Shown in pieces: positions 1-7,024 of a stretch of 12,636 bases of DNA (positions are counted from its first letter, which is position 1; each line of letters opens with the position of its first letter). The translations under genes and the position numbers were made by a program. Source of the DNA: Candidatus Altarchaeales archaeon (GTDB lineage Archaea > Altiarchaeota > Altiarchaeia > IMC4 > QMZM01); the NCBI GenBank assembly GCA_003663115.1, contig QMZJ01000019.1, positions 1 through 12,636 on the forward strand. Direction: 5' to 3'. The notes under the pieces are model-generated. The model was not told the origin of the DNA, did no database searches, and saw only the letters and a program-made list of their open reading frames with translations.

Positions 1-484
1 CATCATACGGGCAGATAAGAGCAAGAAACTCAATAAACGACTGGAAAGAGCTAACAAAGAGAGAGGCTATCGAGTTCCATGGACAGTAAACAAGAGGGCA
101 GAAACTACGTTGGTGGCTTATTATGTTAAAAAGAAAAATGGTGGAAAGAAAGAGTGGCACGCCTGGGTTACAAATGTCAATGCATCGCCAAGGAGGATAT
201 GGAAAATCTACAAGAAACGTTGGGGCATCGAAACTGGTGACAGGGTGAAAGGAGACTTTCAGGCAAATACATGCTCCAAAAGCTTTACAGTGAGGGTTAT
301 GTACTCACTACTGGCGATTTGCCTCTACAATCTGTGGGTACTGATAAACCTCCTGCATGGTTTCGAGATAATCAAAAAGGCTGTTGCCACTTGTAAAAAG
401 TACAAACCTTCAATCACAACTAGAATGGTAAGGAAGAGTTACGAAAGATGGTTAGTAGCAATGTGTGAAGGAGTTGAAGCATAA
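1..484 (+). mobile_element. right part of an insertion sequence
   Basis: This is the visible part of an IS carrying the transposase above. The left end lies outside the window, so the terminal inverted repeats and target-site duplication cannot be paired. The right end is unknown; it probably lies within about 120 bp after the transposase stop, possibly near the inverted repeat at 575-597. Confidence 0.55.
2..484 (+). CDS. IS transposase, C-terminal part (5' end outside window)
   Basis: The frame is open from base 2 with no stop, so the gene starts upstream of the window. About 160 codons of the C-terminal part are present, ending at TAA 482-484. The diagnostic segment is YKKRWGIETGDRVK (about 211-252). 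It matches the Y-x2-R-x3-E signature around the catalytic glutamate of DDE transposases of the IS4-like superfamily, with a lysine following. The hydrophobic stretch after it (VMYSLLAICLYNLWVL) is also typical of this C-terminal region. An internal TTG at 110 could be called as a start, but upstream codons continue in frame (KLNKRLERANKERGYRVPW) with the same basic composition, so this is not the true start. The two catalytic aspartates would lie upstream and cannot be checked, so I cannot say whether the element is intact. Assignment to a DDE transposase is firm; the exact IS family is not. Confidence 0.85.
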   Translation: MIRADKSKKLNKRLERANKERGYRVPWTVNKRAETTLVAYYVKKKNGGKKEWHAWVTNVNASPRRIWKIYKKRWGIETGDRVKGDFQANTCSKSFTVRVMYSLLAICLYNLWVLINLLHGFEIIKKAVATCKKYKPSITTRMVRKSYERWLVAMCEGVEA

Positions 485-574
485 TCATCGACGTATAGGA
501 GGATACTTTCACTAAAAAGCAAAAGAGGGCATATTTATGTCTTTGCAATGATAAATAGATAACAAGATAGGGGG

Positions 575-597
575 TTGTGCTGTAAAATCCAGCACAA
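575..597. repeat. 8-bp perfect inverted repeat with 7-nt loop
   Basis: TTGTGCTG (575-582) and CAGCACAA (590-597) are perfect reverse complements separated by TAAAATC. A run of seven A (596-602) follows, which reads as T7 on the minus strand. It could be part of the IS end or a terminator-like hairpin. The sequence cannot decide between these. Confidence 0.6.
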
Positions 598-610
598 AAA
601 AACAGTTCGG

Positions 611-652
611 ACACCATCAAAAGATGGTGTTTATCTTAGTTTCGATGGTGTT
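611..652. repeat. 8-bp perfect inverted repeat plus a third direct copy
   Basis: ACACCATC (611-618) and GATGGTGT (623-630) form a perfect 8-bp stem with an AAAA loop. GATGGTGTT occurs again at 644-652, giving two direct copies and one inverted copy of the same word within 42 bp. This is either an IS-end or scar structure or the stem of a small RNA. No coding frame here is convincing. Confidence 0.6.
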
Positions 653-678
653 ATTCGGAACTACTGTTATGTGCAGAA

Positions 679-690
679 CTTATATAAATA
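679..690. promoter_or_regulatory. strong archaeal TATA-like box in the gene-poor region
   Basis: CTTATATAAATA fits an archaeal TATA box in either direction. On the plus strand it would start transcription near 710, but no credible ORF follows. On the minus strand it would start near 655-660 and transcribe through the 611-630 stem into the T7 tract at 602-596. Confidence 0.4.
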
Positions 691-756
691 CTTTTCGTTT
701 TTTCCGACACAAGGTCTATTCGCTCATAGCAGGCAGCAGTTTCAGTTAGTAGTGGC

Positions 757-978
757 TCAAGGTATGGACTCTCTTTGTCGTGAGTTTCCGTCAGCTTGAA
801 GGCAGTTAGTTTCTTTCCCAGTTTGTTTCATCGATTTGGGGAGGCCGGTTCCATCTGGACCGAAGATAGGCGTTATTAGTGGAGCTTCATAAAAGTTTAT
901 CTCGTGATACTCAGGTTGACTATTTTTCTCCCAACACTCATCCATGGCGATATCTTGGCCAATGCCGTTGGATGGAAC
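757..978 (-). pseudogene. orphan open frame, possible gene fragment of unknown identity
   Basis: I do not recognise this frame. On the minus strand it is open from just after a TAA to a TGA at 757-759. The first ATG is at 943-945, giving 62 residues; in-frame codons upstream read VPSNGIGQDIA. Part of it looks protein-like (PEYHEINFYEAPLITPIFGP). It has no visible domain, no ribosome site and no start near the TATA-like sequence at 1022-1031. Its place between an IS remnant and the 3' end of a peptidase gene suggests debris of a gene or an older mobile element. It could also be a chance open frame. Confidence 0.25.
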
Positions 979-1033
979 TTAACTGGAGTTAGAGCACTGA
1001 GATTTAATTTGCACATGCCTATGATATATAAAA

Positions 1034-2008
1034 TTATCTCGGCCTCAGGAATATCCACGAGTATCTTAGGGTAAAAAGGGTTATTAAGAATGCCAGTAAT
1101 GTCAAAGCTGTGTTGTTTATTGAGAGATGTACAAGCAGGGGTATCGCGAGTGTAAAAAATTTCTTGAGAAGAGAGAGCTCCATGAACTTCGTGCCGAGAT
1201 AGATGAGTGGTATTGATGCCGTTAACAGAGATACAGAGACCAAGAGGATTAGAAGGATCCATTTGAATAAGAGAGAGATATACCTGGATGTTAATGGATA
1301 CTCTCCAAGGTAGAATACCGATGCGAATAGGAACAGGAGGATAAGGGTTCCCACCGGATGTCTTACGGCTGAGGAGAACGTGCCTTTAAAATCGACACTG
1401 CTCGGAGCCGCTCCCAGCCCGAGGCATACCTGAAGATAGAGGATCAGGATCGTGATGGGGTTTAGGCTGGAGAGAAGGAACTGCTGGTAGAATCTCTGAA
1501 TTATCAATGCTATGGATCTCAGAATTGATTCGACGGATTGACAATTTACGATGCTTACCGTTAAAATTTCTCCGTGATGATAGCTCTGAGCGAGATTTAA
1601 GAGTGCAACAAGCATTATACCGCAACCAAAGAATGGGGCAAAGCCTACGATAAAATTTCTCAGAACAGAGAATCCGTCCCTCGATTGTGTGTATTCCACA
1701 GAACCTAAATTACCTCGCGCATCGAGATGGAATAATGAGATACCTATGACTTTGCACCCGGTTATTTTGGCAGCAACTGCATGAGAGAGCTCATGTAATA
1801 TCGTTCCCGGGGCTATTAGAATTTTAAACCAGAGGGAATTCAGTCTAATGAAGAGATACATCTCTATAAAATCGTTCAACAAAATCTGTATCGAAAAGAG
1901 GATTGGTATCAATGCTACGTAATTCCTCAGGATAAATCCCTCCAGGAGATACCAGGAGGCCATAGACAATAAAATAAACCCGGATATGATAAAGAATCTC
2001 GATCTCAT
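1034..2008 (-). CDS. M50-like membrane zinc metallopeptidase
   Basis: This 324-residue, very hydrophobic protein has about eight predicted membrane segments (roughly 5-25, 31-52, 59-81, 117-140, 182-200, 218-235, 245-272, 285-318). The HELSH motif at residues 72-76, inside a membrane segment, is the HExxH zinc-binding and catalytic motif of site-2-protease-like (M50) peptidases. A conserved-looking APSSVDFKG segment near 201-209 may supply an aspartate (D206) as third zinc ligand. No PDZ domain is seen. Such enzymes cut substrates within the membrane; the substrate is unknown here. The ATG start at 2008 has a TATA-like box about 34 bp upstream on its strand (2039-2046), which fits a very short leader. 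It is divergent from the DRG GTPase gene, with 38 bp between them. The 3' end abuts the IS-scarred region, but the length and hydrophobic C-terminus do not show obvious truncation. Confidence 0.75.
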   Translation of the reverse strand: MRSRFFIISGFILLSMASWYLLEGFILRNYVALIPILFSIQILLNDFIEMYLFIRLNSLWFKILIAPGTILHELSHAVAAKITGCKVIGISLFHLDARGNLGSVEYTQSRDGFSVLRNFIVGFAPFFGCGIMLVALLNLAQSYHHGEILTVSIVNCQSVESILRSIALIIQRFYQQFLLSSLNPITILILYLQVCLGLGAAPSSVDFKGTFSSAVRHPVGTLILLFLFASVFYLGEYPLTSRYISLLFKWILLILLVSVSLLTASIPLIYLGTKFMELSLLKKFFTLAIPLLVHLSINNTALTLLAFLITLFTLRYSWIFLRPR

Positions 2009-2038
2009 TGTTATCTATTTCTCATCTGACTCAAAAAG

Positions 2039-2046
2039 TATATAAT
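2039..2046 (-). promoter_or_regulatory. TATA-like box for the peptidase gene
   Basis: The minus strand reads ATTATATA, centred about 34 bp upstream of the ATG at 2008, giving a leader of only about 8 nt. It overlaps the position just before the DRG ATG (2047), so it cannot serve that gene. A weaker TTATCTATT at 2011-2019 may be the DRG promoter. Confidence 0.5.
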
Positions 2047-3144
2047 ATGCCAAGCCTGGAGGATAGAATTAAAGAGATAGAGGAGGAGATTCAAAAAACC
2101 CCCTACAACAAGGCTACTCAACACCATATAGGAAGGTTGAAGGCCAGGTTGGCGCATCTGCGCGAGAGGGCCGGGAAGGGGGGTGGTAAGGGAAGGGGAG
2201 TGGGCTTTGCTATCAAAAAGGAAGGAGACGCTACCGTAGCCCTGGTAGGCTTTCCGTCGGTGGGGAAATCCACCCTACTTAACAGGCTTACTGGAGCCAA
2301 ATCCAGGGTGGGGGGATACGAATTTACGACCACGAATATCATTCCGGGGATTATGCCCTACAAGGGCGCCAGGATACAGATATTGGACCTGCCCGGGATG
2401 ATTACCGGGGCCTCTATTGGGAGGGGTCGGGGACGGGAGATCCTATCAATTATAAGGAATGTTGATCTCATCCTGATTCTGCTGGACGTCTTTCACCCCC
2501 AGCAATTAAGGGTTATAGAGAAGGAGCTGTATGATGTCGGAATTCGCCTGGATCAAAAACCCCCGAGGGTCAGTATAAAGAGAACCGTTAAGGGTGGCAT
2601 CAGGGTAATCTCGGGCGTTAATTTAAAGAGGATCAACGAGAGGACAATAAGAGAGATCCTAAATGTAAATGGAATCCACTCGGCAGATGTTATGTTGCGG
2701 GAGGACATAGATGAGGAGCAATTCATAGACGCAGTAATGAAGAACAGGGTTTATATCCCCTCCGTTATAGCTCTGAATAAGATAGATGTGATAAGTAAGA
2801 GGGAATTGGATGAAAAGCTGAAGGAGATCGGAAAAAGGGTAATACCGATATCTGCTATTAATGGAAAAAATCTCGGGGAATTGCGGGAGACCATATTCAG
2901 AAGACTGGAGATCATAAGGGTTTACATGAGGCCCAGGGGGGGTGTGGTCGATTTCGATGAACCGTTAATCGTGAAAAGGGGCTCTACCGTTGGTGATGTG
3001 TGTGATAGAATTCACAAAGGAATCAGAGAGAAATTCAGATACGCGATAGTTCGTGGGAGATCGGCCAAATTTGATGGCCAATCCGTTGGTATAGACCATA
3101 TCCTGGAGGATGGGGATATCTTAACCATAGTAGAGGGTAGATAA
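2047..3144 (+). CDS. DRG-family GTPase with TGS domain
   Basis: This is a 365-residue GTPase of the Obg/DRG family, ribosome-associated in eukaryotes and archaea. In order it has a basic, partly coiled N-terminus (1-50) ending in a Gly/Lys-rich stretch; G1 GFPSVGKS (68-75); the TTT switch region (94-96); G3 DLPG (114-117); an inserted helical segment (about 150-235); G4 NKID (244-247); G5 SAI (269-271); and a TGS domain (about 289-364) ending the protein. Length and layout match archaeal DRG proteins. The ATG at 2047 is preferred. An in-frame TTG at 2008 would add 13 residues but overlaps the divergent gene's start, and the family begins with the PSLEDRIKEIEEEI helix. No clear Shine-Dalgarno site is present. 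A membrane protein gene begins one base after the stop and is probably co-transcribed. The family role is GTP-dependent control of translating ribosomes; the specific role here is inferred. Confidence 0.95.
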   Translation: MPSLEDRIKEIEEEIQKTPYNKATQHHIGRLKARLAHLRERAGKGGGKGRGVGFAIKKEGDATVALVGFPSVGKSTLLNRLTGAKSRVGGYEFTTTNIIPGIMPYKGARIQILDLPGMITGASIGRGRGREILSIIRNVDLILILLDVFHPQQLRVIEKELYDVGIRLDQKPPRVSIKRTVKGGIRVISGVNLKRINERTIREILNVNGIHSADVMLREDIDEEQFIDAVMKNRVYIPSVIALNKIDVISKRELDEKLKEIGKRVIPISAINGKNLGELRETIFRRLEIIRVYMRPRGGVVDFDEPLIVKRGSTVGDVCDRIHKGIREKFRYAIVRGRSAKFDGQSVGIDHILEDGDILTIVEGR

Positions 3145-3145
3145 A

Positions 3146-4009
3146 ATGCTCCTAAGGAAGATCTTTATCGGTTTTGTTTCTATACTGTTGATTATACTGT
3201 TGATAATTGATCTGTGCCTCATTGTATTCGTTAAAACCATAAATGAAACCCTGCTGAACCCAGAGTTTATCGAGATGGAGCTGGACAGGTTGGGGTTTTA
3301 TTCTATGATAAGGGAGAGGATCATAGAATCCGTGGGGGACTGGGGGTTTGCCGAGGTTATCGATGGAGTCATATCGGAGGGATGGATAAGGGAGCAGACT
3401 CAGACGCTACTGAAAAATACATTCAGTTATCTCAGATCAGAAACGGATATGATAGATATGAATGTCTCCCTGGTTGAAATAAAGGATGAAATTTTAGCTC
3501 AGGAATCGTTTCCTCCCTTGATTGAAAACGAGCTCGATAAAAGATTCCCGGATAGCGTAGATCTATTTGATCTCCTTGATCTGGGAAAGACTGGGGTATT
3601 GGAGCAGCTGAGAATGTTCTTTGGTTACTTCAAAATTTTCCTCTATCTATTGGTTTTTATCGCGATAACTCTGATTCTGCTTATAATGTTGTTACTTCGC
3701 GATCTGAAATCCACCCTCCTCGTTATCAGCATCTCATCGTTGCTCAGTGGGGGAATTTCGTATGGGATTTACATTTTGTTTGTTGACCTAATTTCCGCCC
3801 AAATTCGGGGCCCGGAGTTCCTTCCGACGGATTTCCTGTTAGTAATCTTAGAGGATGTCCTGTCTCCGGTAAAAGACTATGGGATATTATTGCTTATAGC
3901 GGGGGGCCTGCTGCTTATAATATACCTGATCCTCAGAATAGTGGAGGAGGGCAGGGAAACCGGAGAAGAGGGAACAGAGCAGCTGCTGAGGGAGAGATCA
4001 AAGGATTGA
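3146..4009 (+). CDS. four-helix membrane protein of unknown function
   Basis: I do not recognise this 287-residue family. One membrane segment lies near the N-terminus (about 7-29), followed by a roughly 130-residue hydrophilic domain (30-160) rich in acidic and short helical segments. Three more membrane segments follow (about 161-184, 189-213, 244-266), then a charged cytoplasmic tail rich in Glu and Arg. With positive charge at the N-terminus (LLRK), the 30-160 domain should lie outside the cell. The ATG follows the DRG stop by one base, and a possible ribosome site (GAGGGT) lies at the end of the DRG gene, so the two are probably one operon. No enzyme motif is visible. Conserved linkage to the GTPase cannot be judged from one window. 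Confidence 0.8.
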   Translation: MLLRKIFIGFVSILLIILLIIDLCLIVFVKTINETLLNPEFIEMELDRLGFYSMIRERIIESVGDWGFAEVIDGVISEGWIREQTQTLLKNTFSYLRSETDMIDMNVSLVEIKDEILAQESFPPLIENELDKRFPDSVDLFDLLDLGKTGVLEQLRMFFGYFKIFLYLLVFIAITLILLIMLLLRDLKSTLLVISISSLLSGGISYGIYILFVDLISAQIRGPEFLPTDFLLVILEDVLSPVKDYGILLLIAGGLLLIIYLILRIVEEGRETGEEGTEQLLRERSKD

Positions 4010-4263
4010 TTAGAATCAACTCACACTGGAACGGGAACTTTCTCTTTCGCCTTGTCTTCGTGGGCTTCGTCCATTGCGCTCTTTACCGGCATCGATTCTA
4101 TCCTCAGTAATTCCTGTACGGGTTCACTTTCTGTGTTTTTAGGCTGAAAAGCCCAAATATTAAAACTTATGAAGGCTTTAAGGATAGGAAACCTAATAAC
4201 TAAAAAAGGTGGATAGAGTCTTAAAGTTTTATGCTTCAGAATCTACATTATACTTAGTGTAAA
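4010..4263. other. intergenic spacer with minus-strand open frame
   Basis: The 254-bp spacer ends in AT-rich promoter-like sequence before the AAA+ gene; TTAAAGTTTTATG (4221-4233) is centred about 36 bp before that ATG. On the minus strand a frame is open for 74 codons (4242 down to stop TGA 4021-4023). Its C-terminal codons encode a charged peptide (for example SAMDEAHEDKAKEKVPVPV), but there is no ATG, GTG or TTG until the ATG at 4090-4092, which would leave 23 residues. It may be a gene remnant or chance. Confidence 0.4.
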
Positions 4264-5727
4264 ATGTACTTAGATGAGATAGAAACCACCAGAGATGTTG
4301 AAATACCAAAGAATCCGATAGATAGGGTCATTGGACAGGATCACGCTATAGACAAGGTAAGGAGTGCGATAAAACAGAAACGTAATCTCCTTCTGGTTGG
4401 TCCCCCGGGGATTGGGAAGAGTATGATCGCTCAGGCACTGGCATTGAATCTGCCAAGACCGAATGAGGAGATACGAGTGATTCATAATCCACAGAACCCG
4501 GAGAGACCGATACTTGAGATCATAAAAAGAGAGGAGCTTGAGAAAGAGAAGGAAGCTCAGCCCGTGGGTGGAATCCTCGTTTCACCCAGAGATGTTCCAT
4601 CCTTCGTTGCAGAACAGTTGGGTTTTAGGTGCTCAAGTTGTGGTGAGATCAGTGATGTCAAGGAGATGATATGTCCAAGGTGTGGTACCAATAAATACAG
4701 CAGGATTTTATGGAATAGGAGAAATACCCCCTTTGGGGACATAATAACCGAGGTCTTTGAATTGGGCACGAGAAGACCTGAGAGAGAGGTAAAGACCACT
4801 AGGATAGGTAGTGATGGTAAAGAGAAGATCATCGTGTATCAAAATGCCGGTAACGGAAATGTACGTGTTTTGGATCAGTCTGCGCTGGATAGGAGTAGAC
4901 AGATGAACGAGAAAAAACAGATGAAGGTTCTCGTTCCCATAGACAGGATTCCCTTTGTACACGCGACTGGGGCCTCTGAAACAGAGCTTCTTGGTGATGT
5001 CAGACACGACCCATACGGAAGTCACCCAGAGATAGGAACCCCGGCATATCAGCGAGTTATTCCGGGGGCAATTCACGAGGCCCACGAGGGGGTTCTCTTT
5101 ATCGATGAATTACCACATATGGAGTACCTGCAGAATTTCATCCTAACGGCGATGCAGGAAAAGAAATTTTCTATCGTAGGGAGAAACCCTCACTCAGCGG
5201 GGGCCTCCGTAAAGATCAAGGATGTTCCCTGTGACTTCATTTTTGTTGGAGCGTGTAATATAGCGGATATAGGAAGGATTCTGCCCCCTTTAAGGTCGAG
5301 GATAATTGGTAATGGCTATGAAATCCTATTGGAGACGACCATGCCCGATATCGATGAAAACAGGAAAAAAATGCTCCAGTTTATCGCTCAGGAGGTGGAG
5401 AGAGATGGTAGGATACCCCACGCGAGCAGGGAGGCGATAGAGGAGATCATTAAGGAGTCGAGAAGGCGCGCCTTTGAGCTGGATGGAAAACGACACGCTC
5501 TTACCTTGAGGCTTAGGGATTTGGGAGGTCTGATAAGGCTCGCTGGAGATCGCGCAATTCTAGATGGCTCTGAGCTCATCGAGGCAACCCATGTAAAAAA
5601 GAGTATTAACGAAGCAAAGCCAATTGAGCATCAAATACGAGAGAGGTATGGCTCCATGTGGAGAGGTGTTAAAAGTGATAGTGCTATTCCTCTAAGATCT
5701 GAGAAAAAAGAGGAAGGTTACGTCTGA
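4264..5727 (+). CDS. Lon/LonB-like AAA+ ATPase with zinc ribbon, no protease domain
   Basis: This 487-residue ATPase is related to the ATPase module of archaeal LonB. The N-terminus carries the typical VIGQDHAI segment (22-29). Walker A is GPPGIGKS (46-53), Walker B is VLFIDE (277-282), sensor 1 is around GACN (329-332), and arginine-finger candidates lie in PPLRSR (341-346). A lid or sensor-2 region follows (about 405-460). Between Walker A and B, where archaeal LonB carries its membrane segments, there is instead a four-cysteine zinc ribbon: CSSC (123-126) and CPRC (137-140). No membrane segment is predicted, so the protein should be cytoplasmic. The sequence ends about 25 residues past the IEHQIRERY helix, where LonB proteins continue into the Ser/Lys protease domain, so proteolytic activity is absent. 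ATP-driven remodelling, perhaps with a separate partner, is an inference. The ATG at 4264 agrees with the conserved N-terminus. It is monocistronic, convergent with serB. Confidence 0.85.
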   Translation: MYLDEIETTRDVEIPKNPIDRVIGQDHAIDKVRSAIKQKRNLLLVGPPGIGKSMIAQALALNLPRPNEEIRVIHNPQNPERPILEIIKREELEKEKEAQPVGGILVSPRDVPSFVAEQLGFRCSSCGEISDVKEMICPRCGTNKYSRILWNRRNTPFGDIITEVFELGTRRPEREVKTTRIGSDGKEKIIVYQNAGNGNVRVLDQSALDRSRQMNEKKQMKVLVPIDRIPFVHATGASETELLGDVRHDPYGSHPEIGTPAYQRVIPGAIHEAHEGVLFIDELPHMEYLQNFILTAMQEKKFSIVGRNPHSAGASVKIKDVPCDFIFVGACNIADIGRILPPLRSRIIGNGYEILLETTMPDIDENRKKMLQFIAQEVERDGRIPHASREAIEEIIKESRRRAFELDGKRHALTLRLRDLGGLIRLAGDRAILDGSELIEATHVKKSINEAKPIEHQIRERYGSMWRGVKSDSAIPLRSEKKEEGYV

Positions 5728-5756
5728 GGGGGGGGTCATTTCCACTATTCTCCACG

Positions 5757-5784
5757 TTTTTGGTTTGAATTTTTAGGCGGTTTT
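5757..5784 (+). terminator. T-tract terminator after the AAA+ gene
   Basis: Three T-rich tracts (5757-5761, 5770-5774, 5781-5784) follow the stop codon, in the style of archaeal oligo-T termination. No strong stem is seen. Confidence 0.45.
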
Positions 5785-5790
5785 CTGGGG

Positions 5791-5805
5791 AGTTTAGGCA
5801 CTACA
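5791..5805. repeat. 15-bp inverted repeat, copy 1 (overlaps serB stop)
   Basis: AGTTTAGGCACTACA is the exact reverse complement of the copy at 7375-7389. It overlaps the serB stop codon (5801-5803). The match does not extend beyond 15 bp on either side. Confidence 0.75.
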
Positions 5806-7003
5806 CAGAACCACTATTATCTCCCTTCAGATCTCTCTCAGAAATACCGAGACAATACATCAATCCCTTCAGGTTATTTTTTGTTATGCTACCGTCTGCT
5901 ACCTTCTTTAGAACATCTTTGGCGTTAAAGGCAATCCCGAGACCGGCATTTTTTAGCATTATCTGATCATTAGCACCATCACCGATAGCGATTATATCCT
6001 CTCTGGATATATTCTCCCTTTTTGCCAGTTCATCCATGATCTCCGCCTTTCTCTCGGAATCTATGATCTTACCTCTGATCTCACCCGTCACCTTTCCATC
6101 CTTAATTACCAGATCATTTGCATACACGTAATCGAACCCGAGTCTTTCCTTCAGTGCGTCTGTGAAATACGTAAATCCACCACTGATTAACGCTATTTTA
6201 TAACCCATACTCTTTAAGACATTAATCAACTCCTCCGCACCCGGGGTTAATCTCATCTCATCCCTAATTCTTTGAAGTGTGTTCTCAGAAAGCCCTTTTA
6301 ACATTGCGACTCTCTTTTTAAGTGATTCCTTAAAATCGATCTCCCCACGCATTCCCTGCGCGGTTAGTTCGGAAACCCTCTCCCCAACACCCGCCGCCTT
6401 TGCCAATTCATCGATAATCTCAGAATCGATGATTGTGCCATCCATATCAAATAACACGAGCCTTTTTCTAAACCTGGAGATATCCTCTGGTTGAACGATT
6501 ACATCTACACCTATCTCATTCCCCGTTTTTTCCATGACCTTCCTCAATCTATCCAAGGGTAACCCCTTGGAATCAGCGAGCATCTCCATAGCCAGTAGAT
6601 CCCCCCGAGCTATCATCTTAATTCTCTCGATGTTTATATTTAGATCGAAAAGTGCTTTTGAGATACCGGCGACTATCCCCGGTTTATCCTTTCCCAGTAT
6701 CGTTATCCTCTGAATTTTCTTTTCACTCTTATCATATTCTTCGCCATATTCGGATAATGGGGTAATATTTATGTTGAGATCCAGCCCTCTGGAGGATTTA
6801 TACAATCTAGCCTTAATCTCATCTATATCTGCCGTTGCCTTACTTATATCTATTAACATGAACATAGAGAACAGACCGTGAATTACACTCTGCTCTATAT
6901 CAATGATATTTACGTTAACTGCGGCCAATTCTCCTGTGATCTCGGCTACAAGACCCTCTCTATCCTTACCTAAGACTGTAACAACAAAGAGATCATTCCC
7001 CAT
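5801..7003 (-). CDS. serB: phosphoserine phosphatase with two ACT domains
   Basis: This 400-residue protein hydrolyses O-phosphoserine to serine, the last step of the phosphorylated serine pathway. Two ACT domains come first (about 5-82 and 97-172), each starting with a VTVLGKDREG- or ITILGKDKPG-type strand-loop. These usually bind amino acids and make the enzyme sensitive to serine. The HAD phosphatase domain follows: motif I DMDGT (186-190) with the nucleophile and acid/base aspartates, motif II serine in LISGG (272-276), a lysine near 319, and motif IV GDGAND (341-346). Length fits the ACT-ACT-SerB architecture. The ATG at 7003 fits the first ACT strand. It lies 21 bp downstream of the OB-fold gene on the same strand and is probably co-transcribed. 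The C-terminal codons overlap one copy of the 15-bp inverted repeat, so the last few residues may be lineage-specific. Confidence 0.95.
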   Translation of the reverse strand: MGNDLFVVTVLGKDREGLVAEITGELAAVNVNIIDIEQSVIHGLFSMFMLIDISKATADIDEIKARLYKSSRGLDLNINITPLSEYGEEYDKSEKKIQRITILGKDKPGIVAGISKALFDLNINIERIKMIARGDLLAMEMLADSKGLPLDRLRKVMEKTGNEIGVDVIVQPEDISRFRKRLVLFDMDGTIIDSEIIDELAKAAGVGERVSELTAQGMRGEIDFKESLKKRVAMLKGLSENTLQRIRDEMRLTPGAEELINVLKSMGYKIALISGGFTYFTDALKERLGFDYVYANDLVIKDGKVTGEIRGKIIDSERKAEIMDELAKRENISREDIIAIGDGANDQIMLKNAGLGIAFNAKDVLKKVADGSITKNNLKGLMYCLGISERDLKGDNSGSV

Positions 7004-7024
7004 CTTTTAGTTCTGGTAGAATAA

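Larger units (their letters stand above)
485..1033. other. gene-poor region between IS and peptidase gene
   Basis: These 549 bp contain the two inverted repeats, the TATA-like box at 679-690, the orphan minus-strand frame, and a second AT-rich TATA-like stretch (1022-1031) just past the peptidase stop. I see no tRNA fold and no credible complete gene. Composition and content fit the flank of an IS insertion. Confidence 0.5.

Noticed and set aside
575..652. CRISPR-like repeats
   Set aside because: Only short words in mixed orientation with no regular spacing; there is no repeat-spacer unit.
485..1033. tRNA gene at the IS flank
   Set aside because: I found no cloverleaf or TTC-loop consensus in this stretch.
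897..1262. 121-codon minus-strand ORF
   Set aside because: Most of it is an out-of-frame shadow of the peptidase gene, with no conserved motif in the part that extends past it.
2008..2046. TTG start giving the DRG GTPase 13 extra N-terminal residues
   Set aside because: It overlaps the start codon of the divergent peptidase gene, and the family begins at the ATG at 2047.
4142..4153. GGCT-GAAA-AGCC hairpin before the AAA+ gene
   Set aside because: A 4-bp stem is too short to claim as a regulatory element.
4557..5085. Two minus-strand ORFs opposite the AAA+ gene
   Set aside because: Shadows of a strong coding frame with all ATPase motifs present.
5700..5800. Frameshift near the A-run or the G8 run (5728-5735) hiding a Lon protease domain
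   Set aside because: I read the other plus-strand frame after the A-run; it soon hits a stop and shows no Ser/Lys protease motifs, and only 73 bp remain before serB.
6279..6494. Plus-strand ORF opposite serB
   Set aside because: Antisense to the conserved phosphatase domain, with low-complexity Ser-rich translation.
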